A stretch of DNA of 47,982 bases, taken from Bifidobacterium breve. GTDB taxonomy: Bacteria > Actinomycetota > Actinomycetes > Nanopelagicales > Nanopelagicaceae. The stretch spans positions 1 through 47,982 of the forward strand of contig CAMBGS010000004.1 of the NCBI GenBank assembly GCA_945866305.1. The letters run 5' to 3'. Below, in pieces: positions 17,130-27,941 of the stretch. The first letter of the stretch is position 1. Every line of letters begins with the position of its first letter. The notes beneath the pieces were generated by a model, which had not been told where the DNA came from, did not search any database, and saw only the letters and a list, made by a program, of their open reading frames with translations. A program made the position numbers and the translations under genes.

Positions 17130-17513
17130 ATGTCGCAAGAGGGTTATATACCTGGCACTTGCAATTTAGGTGTCGGTGAAATAAACCGCCGTCGTATGGT
17201 TGCGGCAATTGGATTTGTGCTTTCACTTTCAGCGCTTACAGCGCTTGTAACTACCGAAGCTTCGCGTCAAACACGTTTCGGAATATTTCTTCCGTTAATG
17301 GTCATGTCCATTGGTTGGGTGCAGTCACGAAAGAAATTTTGTTTGGCCTATGGATTAGCTGGAACTTTTAACTTTGGCAAGATGGGTCAGATTTCACGAG
17401 TTGCAGACCCAGCTGATCGCGCGGCTGATCGCCGTACTGCACTGATTATTTTTGCGCAAAGCGCACTCTACGCTTTAGCGCTAACTTTGCTTGTCGTAGC
17501 TTTACCTCTCTAA
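17130..17513 (+). CDS. Integral membrane protein of unknown function
   Basis: 127 residues. A short conserved-looking N-terminus (GYIPGTCNLGVGEINRRR) is followed by three hydrophobic segments (~24-44, ~50-66, ~104-126) separated by a cytosolic loop with arginines and aspartates. The C-N-x-G-x-x-E-I pattern before the first span recalls a widespread actinobacterial small membrane family with no assigned role. It starts directly at the stop of the 50-aa gene. Its last four bases overlap the end of the convergent alpha-glucosidase gene. Confidence 0.6.
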   Translation: MSQEGYIPGTCNLGVGEINRRRMVAAIGFVLSLSALTALVTTEASRQTRFGIFLPLMVMSIGWVQSRKKFCLAYGLAGTFNFGKMGQISRVADPADRAADRRTALIIFAQSALYALALTLLVVALPL

Positions 17514-19117
17514 CGAATAGCCACCCAAGCAGCACTGGCCGCCGGCAAAGATAAAGTTCCATTTGCCAATTTAACTTCGCGATCAGATCCCAGCGCTAAC
17601 GTGCCAACGGTTGGAATCTCTATCGCGGAAGTGCCGGTATTTAAGTAAACAGCGAACTCTCCACGCGCGAACGAGAGAAGCCCGGTTTCACCACGGTCAA
17701 CCCACTCAATTTCACCCGCACCTACGAATCTATTTTTACGAATTTTAAGCGCGCTGCGATATAGATTTAAAGTACTTGAAGGATCGGTGTTCTGAGAGGA
17801 GACGGAAAACTCTCTCCATTCATTCGGTATAGGTAGCCAAGGTGAACCAGAAGAGAAGCCAAATGGAGTTTTGTCGCCGCTCCAAGGCATTGGCACGCGT
17901 GCGCCGTCACGGCCTTTTTGCAAACCTTTAGTCCTAAAGAAAGCTGGATCTTGGCGATCGCTATCTGCTAATTGTGCATCGGGCAATCCAAGTTCTTGTC
18001 CGTTATAGATATAGCAAGAACCAGGCAGCGCCAAAACAAATAAGGCAAGTGCACGAGATGCTTTAGATCCATGGCGCGAAGCCACACGCGGCGTATCGTG
18101 ATTGCTTAGCGCCCAAGTCGCAGGGGCATCCACTTGGCGCAACATTTCTAGAGTGCTACTTATACATTGGAAGAGAAAAGCAGCATCAAATGGAGCAACT
18201 AAGAGATCAAAATTAAAGACCTGTTGCAATTCATCGCCACGCACATAACGCGTTGCGCGAGCCGGAGGATGGACCCAAGCCTCAGCAACAGCCATTACTT
18301 CGCGATCGTATGAATCAAAAATTCTTCGCCAATTGCGATAGATGGCATGGACGCCTTCGCGATCAAAAAATGGAGCACTCGCCAGCAGTTCACCACGCTC
18401 TTCAGATGACATCTCGAAATCTAAGCGCAGAGCGTTGCTCAATCCCTCAGGATCATGATGATCTATCAAGATATTTTCTTTAGCTAATCCATGCGCTACA
18501 TCTATACGGAAACCATCAACTCCTAAATCAAGCCAGAATCGTAGCGTTTTCTCAAAATCACTAGCTACATCTTCGTTCTCCCAATTCAAATCTGGCTGGG
18601 ATGAATCAAAGAGATGAAGATAATACTGAGCGGTTCCATCCGAAGTTTTAATCTGCGTCCAAGCAGGGCCACCGAAGAGAGAAATCCAATTATTTGGCGG
18701 AGTTCCATCTGACTTTGCATCATAAAAGTGGAATCGCTTACGTTCAGCCGATCCCGCTTTCGATGAGATCGCTTCTGTAAACCATGCATGCTGATCAGAA
18801 AAATGATTTGGTACTACATCTACTAAAACGCGTAATTCCAATTGATGCGCACGTTTAATCAACGCACGCGCATCTTCTAAGTTTCCGAATCTTGGATCAA
18901 CACCTCGTGGATCAGCTACGTCATAACCACCATCTTTATTGGGAGAGGTGTAAAACGGACTAAGCCAGATTGCATCAGCACCGAGTGATTGCACATGTTC
19001 TAAATGGGATGTGATCCCGGGTAGGTCACCTTCGCCGTCACCATTACTGTCAAAAAAGGAGCGCGGATAGATCTGATAGATGACAGATTCTGCCCACCAT
19101 GGCGATTCTGAAATCAT
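17510..19117 (-). CDS. GH13 alpha-glucosidase (oligo-1,6-glucosidase-like)
   Basis: Cytosolic glycoside hydrolase family 13 enzyme of 535 residues without signal peptide. It shows YQIYPRSF, the calcium-site-like DSNGDGEGD, VDVVPNH, and the catalytic residues D206 (GFRIDVAHG, nucleophile), E279 (MAVAEAW, acid/base) and D341 (SNHDTPR). QPDLNWEN marks the alpha-glucosidase branch. It would release glucose from short malto- or isomalto-oligosaccharides, complementing the secreted pullulanase at 35.8 kb. It stands alone on the minus strand. Linkage preference cannot be judged from sequence. Confidence 0.92.
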   Translation of the reverse strand: MISESPWWAESVIYQIYPRSFFDSNGDGEGDLPGITSHLEHVQSLGADAIWLSPFYTSPNKDGGYDVADPRGVDPRFGNLEDARALIKRAHQLELRVLVDVVPNHFSDQHAWFTEAISSKAGSAERKRFHFYDAKSDGTPPNNWISLFGGPAWTQIKTSDGTAQYYLHLFDSSQPDLNWENEDVASDFEKTLRFWLDLGVDGFRIDVAHGLAKENILIDHHDPEGLSNALRLDFEMSSEERGELLASAPFFDREGVHAIYRNWRRIFDSYDREVMAVAEAWVHPPARATRYVRGDELQQVFNFDLLVAPFDAAFLFQCISSTLEMLRQVDAPATWALSNHDTPRVASRHGSKASRALALFVLALPGSCYIYNGQELGLPDAQLADSDRQDPAFFRTKGLQKGRDGARVPMPWSGDKTPFGFSSGSPWLPIPNEWREFSVSSQNTDPSSTLNLYRSALKIRKNRFVGAGEIEWVDRGETGLLSFARGEFAVYLNTGTSAIEIPTVGTLALGSDREVKLANGTLSLPAASAAWVAIR

Positions 19118-19204
19118 GCCTTGACGATAGAGGAGGCAATAGAGCGCTCCAAATGAAAGTAGATGTAAATGGGCGCGCAGTTGTATCGCTTTTATAACGA
19201 TTGA

Positions 19205-19660
19205 CTATTTCTTAGGCGCAGGTGATTTTTCTGTTTGTGGACCCTTGTTTTTTGCAACAGTAGGAATTTTTGCAGGTGGTGTAGGAGCAACTGGTGGTTC
19301 CCCAAGAGCATCAATTGCTGAATCTCGCGCCACTGTTGCAGCGATAACTGCGCTCTGTCTTGCATTCATACTTTGCCGTTTTTGAATTTGAGTTTGATTA
19401 ATTGATTTTGTTGATCGAGCATCAGAGAGAGCTTTATCAATTGCTTCCTTGAAAGCACGATTTATCTCTCGTCGATTATCCTCATAAATTTTAAGGTCTT
19501 TGCGGAATTGATCTACCGCAAGTTTATGGGCTGCTTTTAAATCAGCGTTGCTTTGGTTATTCGGAATGGGAGTCTTATTGTCAGCGTTCGCTGCAGCACC
19601 AGAAATTAAGGGTGCAAAAAGTAGAACTGTTGCAACAATGGCAACTCGACTAATTCGCAT
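19205..19660 (-). CDS. Secreted helical protein with Pro/Lys-rich tail
   Basis: 151 residues. An N-terminal signal peptide (~1-27, cleavage after ANA or near it) is followed by a charged helical segment (~40-110) likely to form coiled coil, and then a low-complexity Ala/Pro/Lys tail ending SPAPKK. No enzymatic motif. Proteins of this build are often cell-wall associated. It is transcribed away from the response-regulator gene at 19789, so the ~130-base gap between them must hold divergent promoters. I do not recognise a family. Confidence 0.65.
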   Translation of the reverse strand: MRISRVAIVATVLLFAPLISGAAANADNKTPIPNNQSNADLKAAHKLAVDQFRKDLKIYEDNRREINRAFKEAIDKALSDARSTKSINQTQIQKRQSMNARQSAVIAATVARDSAIDALGEPPVAPTPPAKIPTVAKNKGPQTEKSPAPKK

Positions 19661-19788
19661 TCCAAACCTCTCTTCCTTGGATTAAGTATCTGCCAACACT
19701 TTGTGAAAGTTCGGTGAAAACACCTTTTGCCTTCAAATTCTTACCTTGCTCCTTGGCTATTTAAGCATAGGCATGCGAGGCTAGTGCC

Positions 19789-20472
19789 ATGGCCGAACTG
19801 ATTCTTGTCGTCGATGACGAAGCTGGAGTTCGCGAACTATTGGGCGATGCTCTGCGTATCGCCGGTTTTGAAACGGCAACTGCCCAAGACGGAATGTCTG
19901 CGTTGACAGCAATTCGCAATAAGAAACCAGATTTATTGATTATTGATATAAATATGCCGCTGATGGATGGATTTGAGTTGGTGGAAAGACTTCGCTCTAT
20001 GGGCGATAACACCCCAGCGCTAATGTTGAGCGCTCGTGCAGATCGCATCGATGTTACTAGAGGCTTGACTCTTGGAGCAGACGACTACGTAACAAAACCA
20101 TTTGGTCTGGAAGAGCTTTTACTACGTGTTAAAGCCATTTTGCGACGTTCGCAAATTTCAGAAAACATCTCTGCTGAATTGCGCTGCGGACCAATTCTTG
20201 TGATCGAATCTAGCCACACCGTTAAATTCAATGAAGAGATAATTGATCTATCGCCCACGGAATTTAGACTTCTGCAAGTCTTAGTCGAGAACAAGAATCG
20301 AGTTCTAAGTAAGAGCCTGCTTCTGGATGAAGTTTGGGGCATTACTTTTGAATCTGAAAGTACAGTTGCCGACACTTATATTTCATACCTTCGAAAGAAA
20401 TTGCATAAGGACGGCTTTGAAGGGATTAAGACGGTTCGCGGCGTTGGCTTCGTAATTCAGGAGCCTAAGTAA
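19789..20472 (+). CDS. OmpR/PhoB-family response regulator
   Basis: 227 residues. The receiver domain has the acidic pocket D9-D10-E11, phospho-acceptor D53 (IIDINMP) and K103 (TKPFG). The winged-helix DNA-binding domain covers ~130-225 (LSPTEFRLLQVLVE, DTYISYLRKKL, VRGVGF). It resembles actinobacterial TrcR/PrrA-type regulators, but the target genes are unknown. The cognate kinase follows two bases after its stop. This is the second OmpR-type system in the window, after MtrAB. Confidence 0.9.
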   Translation: MAELILVVDDEAGVRELLGDALRIAGFETATAQDGMSALTAIRNKKPDLLIIDINMPLMDGFELVERLRSMGDNTPALMLSARADRIDVTRGLTLGADDYVTKPFGLEELLLRVKAILRRSQISENISAELRCGPILVIESSHTVKFNEEIIDLSPTEFRLLQVLVENKNRVLSKSLLLDEVWGITFESESTVADTYISYLRKKLHKDGFEGIKTVRGVGFVIQEPK

Positions 20473-20474
20473 TT

Positions 20475-21686
20475 ATGAAGAAATCAAGCAGCAGGTATGC
20501 AGCGATCTCAATCTTTGTCACGACAATCCTTTCGAGTGTAATTGGCGGATTTGCAACCATTGATGCTAGAAATTCTGATTTACAGCAAATTGATCAATCT
20601 ATAAATTTGGTAGCTGAACGTGTTAATGCTTATCCAGCAGAAGCGATCAGCGCTGCAATTTTTACTATCGATGAAGAGAGTCTGGATTTAACGTTAGCTC
20701 TGATAACGAAGGAGGGAGATGAAACAGTTATCAATGAATCCCATTTACTTTATCCCGGTATCAAGTCAATGACAGTTGTTAAGAAAGCTCTCACAGTACC
20801 TATTTCCGTTGAGGCCAAAAATCCCTTCCGACTCAGAGCGATAGAAATAGCAGGCGGTGACTATCTAATAGTCGCAGCGGATTTACGCAAATTAGATATT
20901 AATTTGAAATCTAATTTGAAGAATTTAGTTGGCTTCACCATCACGGCCAATGCCTTGGCAATCTTTATCTCAATTCTCTTGCTACGACGCCACAATCGTG
21001 GTTTAGATGCTAAAGCGTTGGAAAGAATGCAGCGATTCTTAGGTGATGCTTCACACGAACTCCGTACCCCGCTCACTGTAATAAAGGGCTATAGCGAGAT
21101 GCTTAGTAAAGGTCAGATGAATGATGTGGTTGATAGGGCGCGGGCGTTTTCACGAGTAAATACCGAGATAGAACGCATGGAGAATCTGATCCATGACCTT
21201 CTCCTACTCGCCGAACTCGGAGAGAGCCGGCCAACCACTTTTGAGGAGATAGATCTATCTGAATTAACACAAGCTCATGTCAATGACTTCGAACTCTTCA
21301 ATAAAGGGCGCAAAATTGATATCTTGCTAGAAGAAGAGTGTCGCCTTAAGGGTTCACCTGAACACTTGAATCGTCTTATTCAAAACTGTCTATCCAACAT
21401 TGTGCGCCATACGCCATCGGATGCACCTGTTTCAATCACGCTAAAGAGCAAAGGCAGGAAAGTTAATTTCATTATTGAAGACGGTGGCCCCGGCCTTCCA
21501 GAGAGTGCTTATCGAACTGAGATAGAGGCGATGAATAGGTTTGATCCATCGCGCTCACGCGACAGTGGTGGATCGGGTCTTGGCATGAGCATTATCGCTG
21601 CAATTGTTCAAGAACATAACGGCAAACTTGAACTACGCAAGAGTGAACTAGGTGGCCTTGCAGTCGTACTTGAGTTACCTAGATAA
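20475..21686 (+). CDS. Sensor histidine kinase (HisKA/HATPase)
   Basis: 403 residues. One membrane span lies near the N-terminus (~9-28) and a second at ~153-170, enclosing a ~120-residue extracytoplasmic domain. There is no clear HAMP domain. The HisKA segment has GDASHELRTPLTVIKGY with H194, and the HATPase domain shows NCLSNIVRHT, EDGGPGLP and GGSGLGMSI. It pairs with the upstream response regulator. The sensed signal is not evident. Its TAA stop abuts the stop codon of the convergent terC gene with no base between. Confidence 0.9.
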   Translation: MKKSSSRYAAISIFVTTILSSVIGGFATIDARNSDLQQIDQSINLVAERVNAYPAEAISAAIFTIDEESLDLTLALITKEGDETVINESHLLYPGIKSMTVVKKALTVPISVEAKNPFRLRAIEIAGGDYLIVAADLRKLDINLKSNLKNLVGFTITANALAIFISILLLRRHNRGLDAKALERMQRFLGDASHELRTPLTVIKGYSEMLSKGQMNDVVDRARAFSRVNTEIERMENLIHDLLLLAELGESRPTTFEEIDLSELTQAHVNDFELFNKGRKIDILLEEECRLKGSPEHLNRLIQNCLSNIVRHTPSDAPVSITLKSKGRKVNFIIEDGGPGLPESAYRTEIEAMNRFDPSRSRDSGGSGLGMSIIAAIVQEHNGKLELRKSELGGLAVVLELPR

Positions 21687-22607
21687 CTACTTTCGCTTCG
21701 CTGTAACTACCAAGCTAGCAATTGTTGAAATAGCGAGCACACCTACAATCACTGAAAGACTCTGAGTGATAGTGATATCAGGAATCTTGATTCCACCTAG
21801 TTCATGGATATCTACAGCGTGGAAGGCATGGAATAGAAGTTTCACTCCAATAAAGCCCAGGATTACAGACAAGCCTTTACCGATATAAATCAACCGCTGC
21901 ATAAGTCCGCCGATTAAGAAGTAAAGCTGGCGCAGCCCCATCAGTGCAAAAACATTTGCCGTGACTACTACATACACATTCTCAGTCAGTCCAAATATTG
22001 CTGGAATTGAATCAAGGGCAAAAAGGATATCCGTTGCGCCCAAAGCGAGCAGAGCGATTGTGAACGGCTTAAGTCCCTTAGATCTCAAATAAGTAATTAG
22101 CTTGCTTTCCTTCTCTTCTACATCTTTTTCGTGTGAACTTTCCAAGAACAGATGTACCGCGGTGTAAATCAAGAAGGCACCGAAGATAAAGAAGATCCAC
22201 TCAAACTGCTTAATCGCCGCAGCACCTAAGGTGATTGCGATAATGCGGAAAACTAGAGCGATCAAAATTCCGAAGAGAAGAGCCAATTGCTTGCTCTTCT
22301 CCGCAATCTGCAATCTGCTCAAAATAATTACGAAAACAAATAAGTTATCGAAGGAGAGCGAATATTCGGTGAGCCAACCAGCAAAGAACTCTTGCTGAGT
22401 TTGTGCATCGGTCCAAGTTCCTAGGTAAATGCCGAAGGCAATCGCCAAAGACACATATAAGAGACTCCAGAGAGTGGCTTCCTTCAAAGAAGTATTTTGA
22501 TTGCGTCTAATAACCGCCCAAGTGAAGTCAAATGCGACGACTATTGCCAAAAGCGATGCGGTCAGGATCCACGCGTTAGTTGTAATCACGAGCAGAGCGT
22601 AATGCAT
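21687..22607 (-). CDS. terC: TerC/Alx-family integral membrane protein
   Basis: 306 residues with about eight or nine hydrophobic segments. The TerC signature regions are seen: WLTEYSLSFDNLFVFVIIL near the N-terminal third and ATDILFALDSIPAIFG in the middle, both with membrane aspartates typical of the family. Members are linked to manganese export and to metalation of secreted proteins at the membrane. The gene is divergent from the methyltransferase at 22632, with a palindromic promoter-like element between. Its 3' end abuts the kinase gene. Confidence 0.92.
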   Translation of the reverse strand: MHYALLVITTNAWILTASLLAIVVAFDFTWAVIRRNQNTSLKEATLWSLLYVSLAIAFGIYLGTWTDAQTQQEFFAGWLTEYSLSFDNLFVFVIILSRLQIAEKSKQLALLFGILIALVFRIIAITLGAAAIKQFEWIFFIFGAFLIYTAVHLFLESSHEKDVEEKESKLITYLRSKGLKPFTIALLALGATDILFALDSIPAIFGLTENVYVVVTANVFALMGLRQLYFLIGGLMQRLIYIGKGLSVILGFIGVKLLFHAFHAVDIHELGGIKIPDITITQSLSVIVGVLAISTIASLVVTAKRK

Positions 22608-22618
22608 TGGAAACTAAG

Positions 22619-22631
22619 GTATTTTAAATAC
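22619..22631. promoter_or_regulatory. Palindromic -10-like element shared by divergent terC and methyltransferase genes
   Basis: The only DNA between the two divergent start codons is 24 bases. It contains the near-perfect palindrome GTATTTTAAATAC. TATTTT read rightwards ends six bases before the methyltransferase ATG. TAAAAT read leftwards ends about 14 bases before the terC ATG. Both genes lack a Shine-Dalgarno, so both messages would be leaderless or nearly so and their polymerases would compete for the same bases. Confidence 0.45.
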
Positions 22632-25163
<2,532 letters not shown>

Positions 25164-25164
<1 letters not shown>

Positions 25165-25637
25165 TGAAGCGCAGCCTTGCAGGAATCTTAGCTTTTTCAC
25201 TGGTACTACTAACTGGATGTGGAGATAAAGAAGTGAGCGCAACCGCAGATAATTTGCCAACAGTCACCGCTAATATGGGTGAAGCTCCAACAATTGGCGC
25301 ACCCAGTGGGACTCCACCGACAACTCTTGAATCAAAAGATATTATTGTTGGAACCGGCGCAGAAGTAGCCGCAACATCCACAATTACATTTCATTACACA
25401 CTTATGACTTGGTCAAATGGCGCGCTAATTGAATCTTCTTGGAACAGCGGCGCACCTGCCACGTATCCATTGTCGCAATTAATTGTCGGATGGCAGCAAG
25501 GCATCCCGGGGATGAAGGTCGGTGGTCGTCGTTTGTTGGTGGTCCCACCTGATCTTGGTTACGGGGCACAAGGCAGCGGGCCAGTTGGTCCAAATGAGAC
25601 CTTGGTCTTCGTAATGGACATAGTTAGCGTTTCGTAG
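25164..25637 (+). CDS. FKBP-type peptidyl-prolyl isomerase lipoprotein
   Basis: 157 residues. The lipoprotein signal peptide carries the lipobox LLTGC (C19 lipidated), followed by a ~40-residue Thr/Pro-rich linker. A FKBP domain (~55-157) follows with ITFHYTLMTW, LIVGWQQGIPGMKVGGRR, PPDLGYG and a terminal LVFVMDIVSV. It would be anchored outside the membrane and assist folding of exported proteins. The start overlaps the argG stop. No functional tie to arginine synthesis is apparent. A weak hairpin lies just downstream. Confidence 0.9.
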
Positions 25638-25654
25638 AGTCTAGCAATTTGAGC

Positions 25655-25692
25655 GGTAACCCCCGAAGGCGGGTTAGCCAATATCTCTTTTT
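25655..25692 (+). terminator. Weak intrinsic-terminator-like hairpin after the FKBP gene
   Basis: An inverted repeat (GGTAACCC ... GGGTTA-g-CC, loop of eight) lies about 18 bases after the stop, with a T5 tract 11 bases further on. The separation of the stem and the T run makes it a weak candidate. Confidence 0.4.
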
Positions 25693-25701
25693 GATAACGC
25701 T

Positions 25702-25785
25702 GTAAAAATCTGGCGTTTTACGCTCGTCTTGATTGACTCGCCCCCCCCGTTAGGCATAAGTTCACGCTTAGAACTGGGGTCAATC
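25702..25785 (+). promoter_or_regulatory. Structured leader with C8 tract upstream of the ABC importer operon
   Basis: GATTGAC (25731-25737) can pair with GTCAATC (25779-25785). Inside it, part of the C8 run at 25741-25748 can pair with GGG at 25776-25778, and TAAG/CTTA (25757-25760/25767-25770) forms a small inner hairpin. A separate GTAAAA/TTTTAC hairpin lies at 25702-25721. The stack ends 34 bases before the GTG of the binding-protein gene. No known riboswitch class is recognised. Confidence 0.35.
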
Positions 25786-25818
25786 TCCACTTCCATAATC
25801 TGAATTCGGGGGAAATCA

Positions 25819-26955
25819 GTGATTAAATCAAAACGGATGAAATCAGCGGTAGTCGCTGTAATGGCAACTTTCGCTATCGGCTCATCGGTGCCAACTGCAC
25901 CCGCAGCTTCAACAACAATCGAACTATTGATTGCTGCTGATACAAATATCCAAACTCTTTGGGAGACAGTTTTCATCCCAGCGTTTGTTAAAGAGTATCC
26001 ACAGTACAAGGTAAATGTGACCTTCGACCGTAACGGACTTCGCGAAGCACAGAACACCGCCAAAATTATTGCTGCGAAGGAAACTCGTCGCGATCCAGGC
26101 GTTGACTTAATCGATGGTGGAATGGCCGCTCGTCTTGCTGTGGCTGGTCTACTTTATCGACCAAGTGCAAACTTGATGCCAAATCTTAGAGATGTAAGCA
26201 AAGTCTTGGTCAAGCAAGGAAATGGCCAGATTCCTTACCGTGCATCAACCGTTCTTCTTGCATACAACTCAAAGAATGTAACCAAAGCTCCTACGACACT
26301 TAATGAACTTCTAACTTGGATTAAAGCCAACCCAGGCAAGTTCAGCTACAACGTTCCATCAGGTGGCGGATCAGGTTACTCATTCGTGCAGACTGTGGTT
26401 GATATGAACCTAACTGCCGCTGAGCGACTAGCAATGTCAGTTGGTCCAGATAAGACAATTCAAACTAAGTGGGCCAAGGGTCTTGAAACTCTTAAAGATC
26501 TCAACAAGTTCACTTACGGAAAGAATGGAACATATCCAGCAAATAACACTGCGACCTTGAACCTACTTTCAACAGGTGAAATTGATATGGGAACAGTTTG
26601 GTCTGATCAATTTGCATCAGCCAGAGCTGCCGGCACAATGCCTGCAAATATCAAGGTAACTGCAATCAAGAGCCCATCACTAACTGGTGGACCAGCTTGG
26701 TTGGGTATCCCAATCAACGGTGGAAACCGTACGGGCGCTCGCTTGCTTGCAAACTTCGTGCTTTCACCAGCAATGCAGAATGCAATTATGGGCGGCGCGC
26801 TTAAGGGCATCCCAGTTGTGAAGCTCTCTAAATTAGATCCAGTACTTGCTGAAGGATTTAAGGATGTGGATGTCACTGACATGCGCGCTCCTTACTTCGG
26901 AGCTAACTCTGATGATCTAAAGAGCGCTTGGTCGCTTGCGGTTCCAGGTAAGTAA
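25819..26955 (+). CDS. ABC importer extracellular solute-binding protein
   Basis: 378 residues. It has a Sec signal peptide (~1-29, cleavage near APAAS) but no lipobox cysteine, then a two-lobe periplasmic-binding-protein fold (from TIELLIAADTNIQTLWETVFIPAFVKEYP). This is the family-1/AfuA-PotD-like branch that takes iron, polyamine, phosphonate or organophosphate ligands. VPSGGGSGYSF could be part of the ligand pocket. The GTG start has a GGGGGAAA ribosome site. Without a lipid anchor it would need another means of retention in a monoderm cell. Ligand assignment depends on the downstream fusion enzyme: a glycerophosphodiester is my inference. Confidence 0.85.
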   Translation: MIKSKRMKSAVVAVMATFAIGSSVPTAPAASTTIELLIAADTNIQTLWETVFIPAFVKEYPQYKVNVTFDRNGLREAQNTAKIIAAKETRRDPGVDLIDGGMAARLAVAGLLYRPSANLMPNLRDVSKVLVKQGNGQIPYRASTVLLAYNSKNVTKAPTTLNELLTWIKANPGKFSYNVPSGGGSGYSFVQTVVDMNLTAAERLAMSVGPDKTIQTKWAKGLETLKDLNKFTYGKNGTYPANNTATLNLLSTGEIDMGTVWSDQFASARAAGTMPANIKVTAIKSPSLTGGPAWLGIPINGGNRTGARLLANFVLSPAMQNAIMGGALKGIPVVKLSKLDPVLAEGFKDVDVTDMRAPYFGANSDDLKSAWSLAVPGK

Positions 26956-26999
26956 TTACTTGAATCCAAGTTCCAAATCAGTAATATCGAGAGGAAATT

Positions 27000-27941
27000 G
27001 TGACGACAACTAATACTGTCGCCACGAAGGAGGGCTTTGCGGAGATAAAAACCGCAAAGCTCTCCACTCTCGGTTTTTTTATGGCGCTACCACCAGTCTT
27101 GGTAATCATTGTCTTCGTTGGTCTACCAATCTTTGTCGCTTTCATATTTAGCATTGGATATACCGGCGGCCCAAATCGCGTCATTTCGATTATTGGGCAA
27201 GATATTTTTCAGAAAAACAAATGGTGGGGAACTCCTGACGCTTATTTAACTGTCTTCAGAGATGCACGTTTCTTGCCAGATTTGGCACTCACACTTGTGG
27301 TTACTTTCCTCTCAACCTTCGTCGTTTTAGTCATGTCCTTGGGTATGGCGTTGTATCAGAGAATTAAAGGCGGAAAGATCGCCTCCATCCTGAGCATGCT
27401 CTCTCTCGTTCCTCTCTTTGTTCCAGTTGTTATCGCCGCATATGCCATTGCGCAGTTTTACAACGGTGTGGGTTTTATGCGCACCTTTATGGCCCAGTTC
27501 GGAATTGAATTTCCAATTATCACTGCAACGCGAAATGCAATCGTCATTGGCACAATCTGGACCTCACTTCCTTTTGCGATATTAATGATCACCTCCGGCC
27601 TGCAATCAGTACCTAATGCGCTGATTGAGACAGCTCAAGATGCGGGCGCTAGTTTTATGCGCATCGTGCGCACGATTCTTATACCTTTAGCATTTGTCCC
27701 AATTGTTATCGCTGGAACATTTACTGCAATCGGAATTATGGGTTCATTTACAGTTCCTTTATTCCTAGGTCCAAATCAGCCAACAATGTTGGGCGTTGAA
27801 ATCTCTAACTTCTTTACCGCCTACAACAGACCTCAACAATCGATCGTTATGGCATTTATTATCTTTGCCGCAGCATCTGGAATTGCGGTTCTGTATATTT
27901 GGGCAAATATTCGCAGCGCTAAACAGAGTGGAAGAATCTGA
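27000..27941 (+). CDS. ABC importer permease subunit 1
   Basis: 313 residues with six predicted membrane spans. The ABC-permease EAA-type loop is in ETAQDAGASFMRIVRTILIPL (~205-225). The GTG start has AGAGGA a few bases upstream. The first 27 codons contain a long hairpin, listed separately, so an alternative ATG at 27081 would place that hairpin upstream of the gene, but without a ribosome site. The stop overlaps the second permease start (TGATG). It would form the heteromeric channel with that gene product, powered by the ATPase at 28803. Confidence 0.9.
   Translation: MTTTNTVATKEGFAEIKTAKLSTLGFFMALPPVLVIIVFVGLPIFVAFIFSIGYTGGPNRVISIIGQDIFQKNKWWGTPDAYLTVFRDARFLPDLALTLVVTFLSTFVVLVMSLGMALYQRIKGGKIASILSMLSLVPLFVPVVIAAYAIAQFYNGVGFMRTFMAQFGIEFPIITATRNAIVIGTIWTSLPFAILMITSGLQSVPNALIETAQDAGASFMRIVRTILIPLAFVPIVIAGTFTAIGIMGSFTVPLFLGPNQPTMLGVEISNFFTAYNRPQQSIVMAFIIFAAASGIAVLYIWANIRSAKQSGRI
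27030..27080 (+). promoter_or_regulatory. Long hairpin and T7 run inside the 5' coding region of the first permease
   Basis: Bases 27030-27042 and 27052-27064 pair as a 13-bp stem (one G-T pair) around the loop agataaaaa. T7 follows at 27074-27080, nine bases beyond the stem. It could attenuate transcription or protect the upstream binding-protein message, lowering permease output. The gap before the T run is longer than in a standard terminator. Confidence 0.45.

Noticed and set aside
25741-25748. C8 run as a sequencing error causing a frameshift
   Set aside because: It lies in non-coding DNA before the GTG start, so no reading frame is affected, although its exact length may be uncertain.
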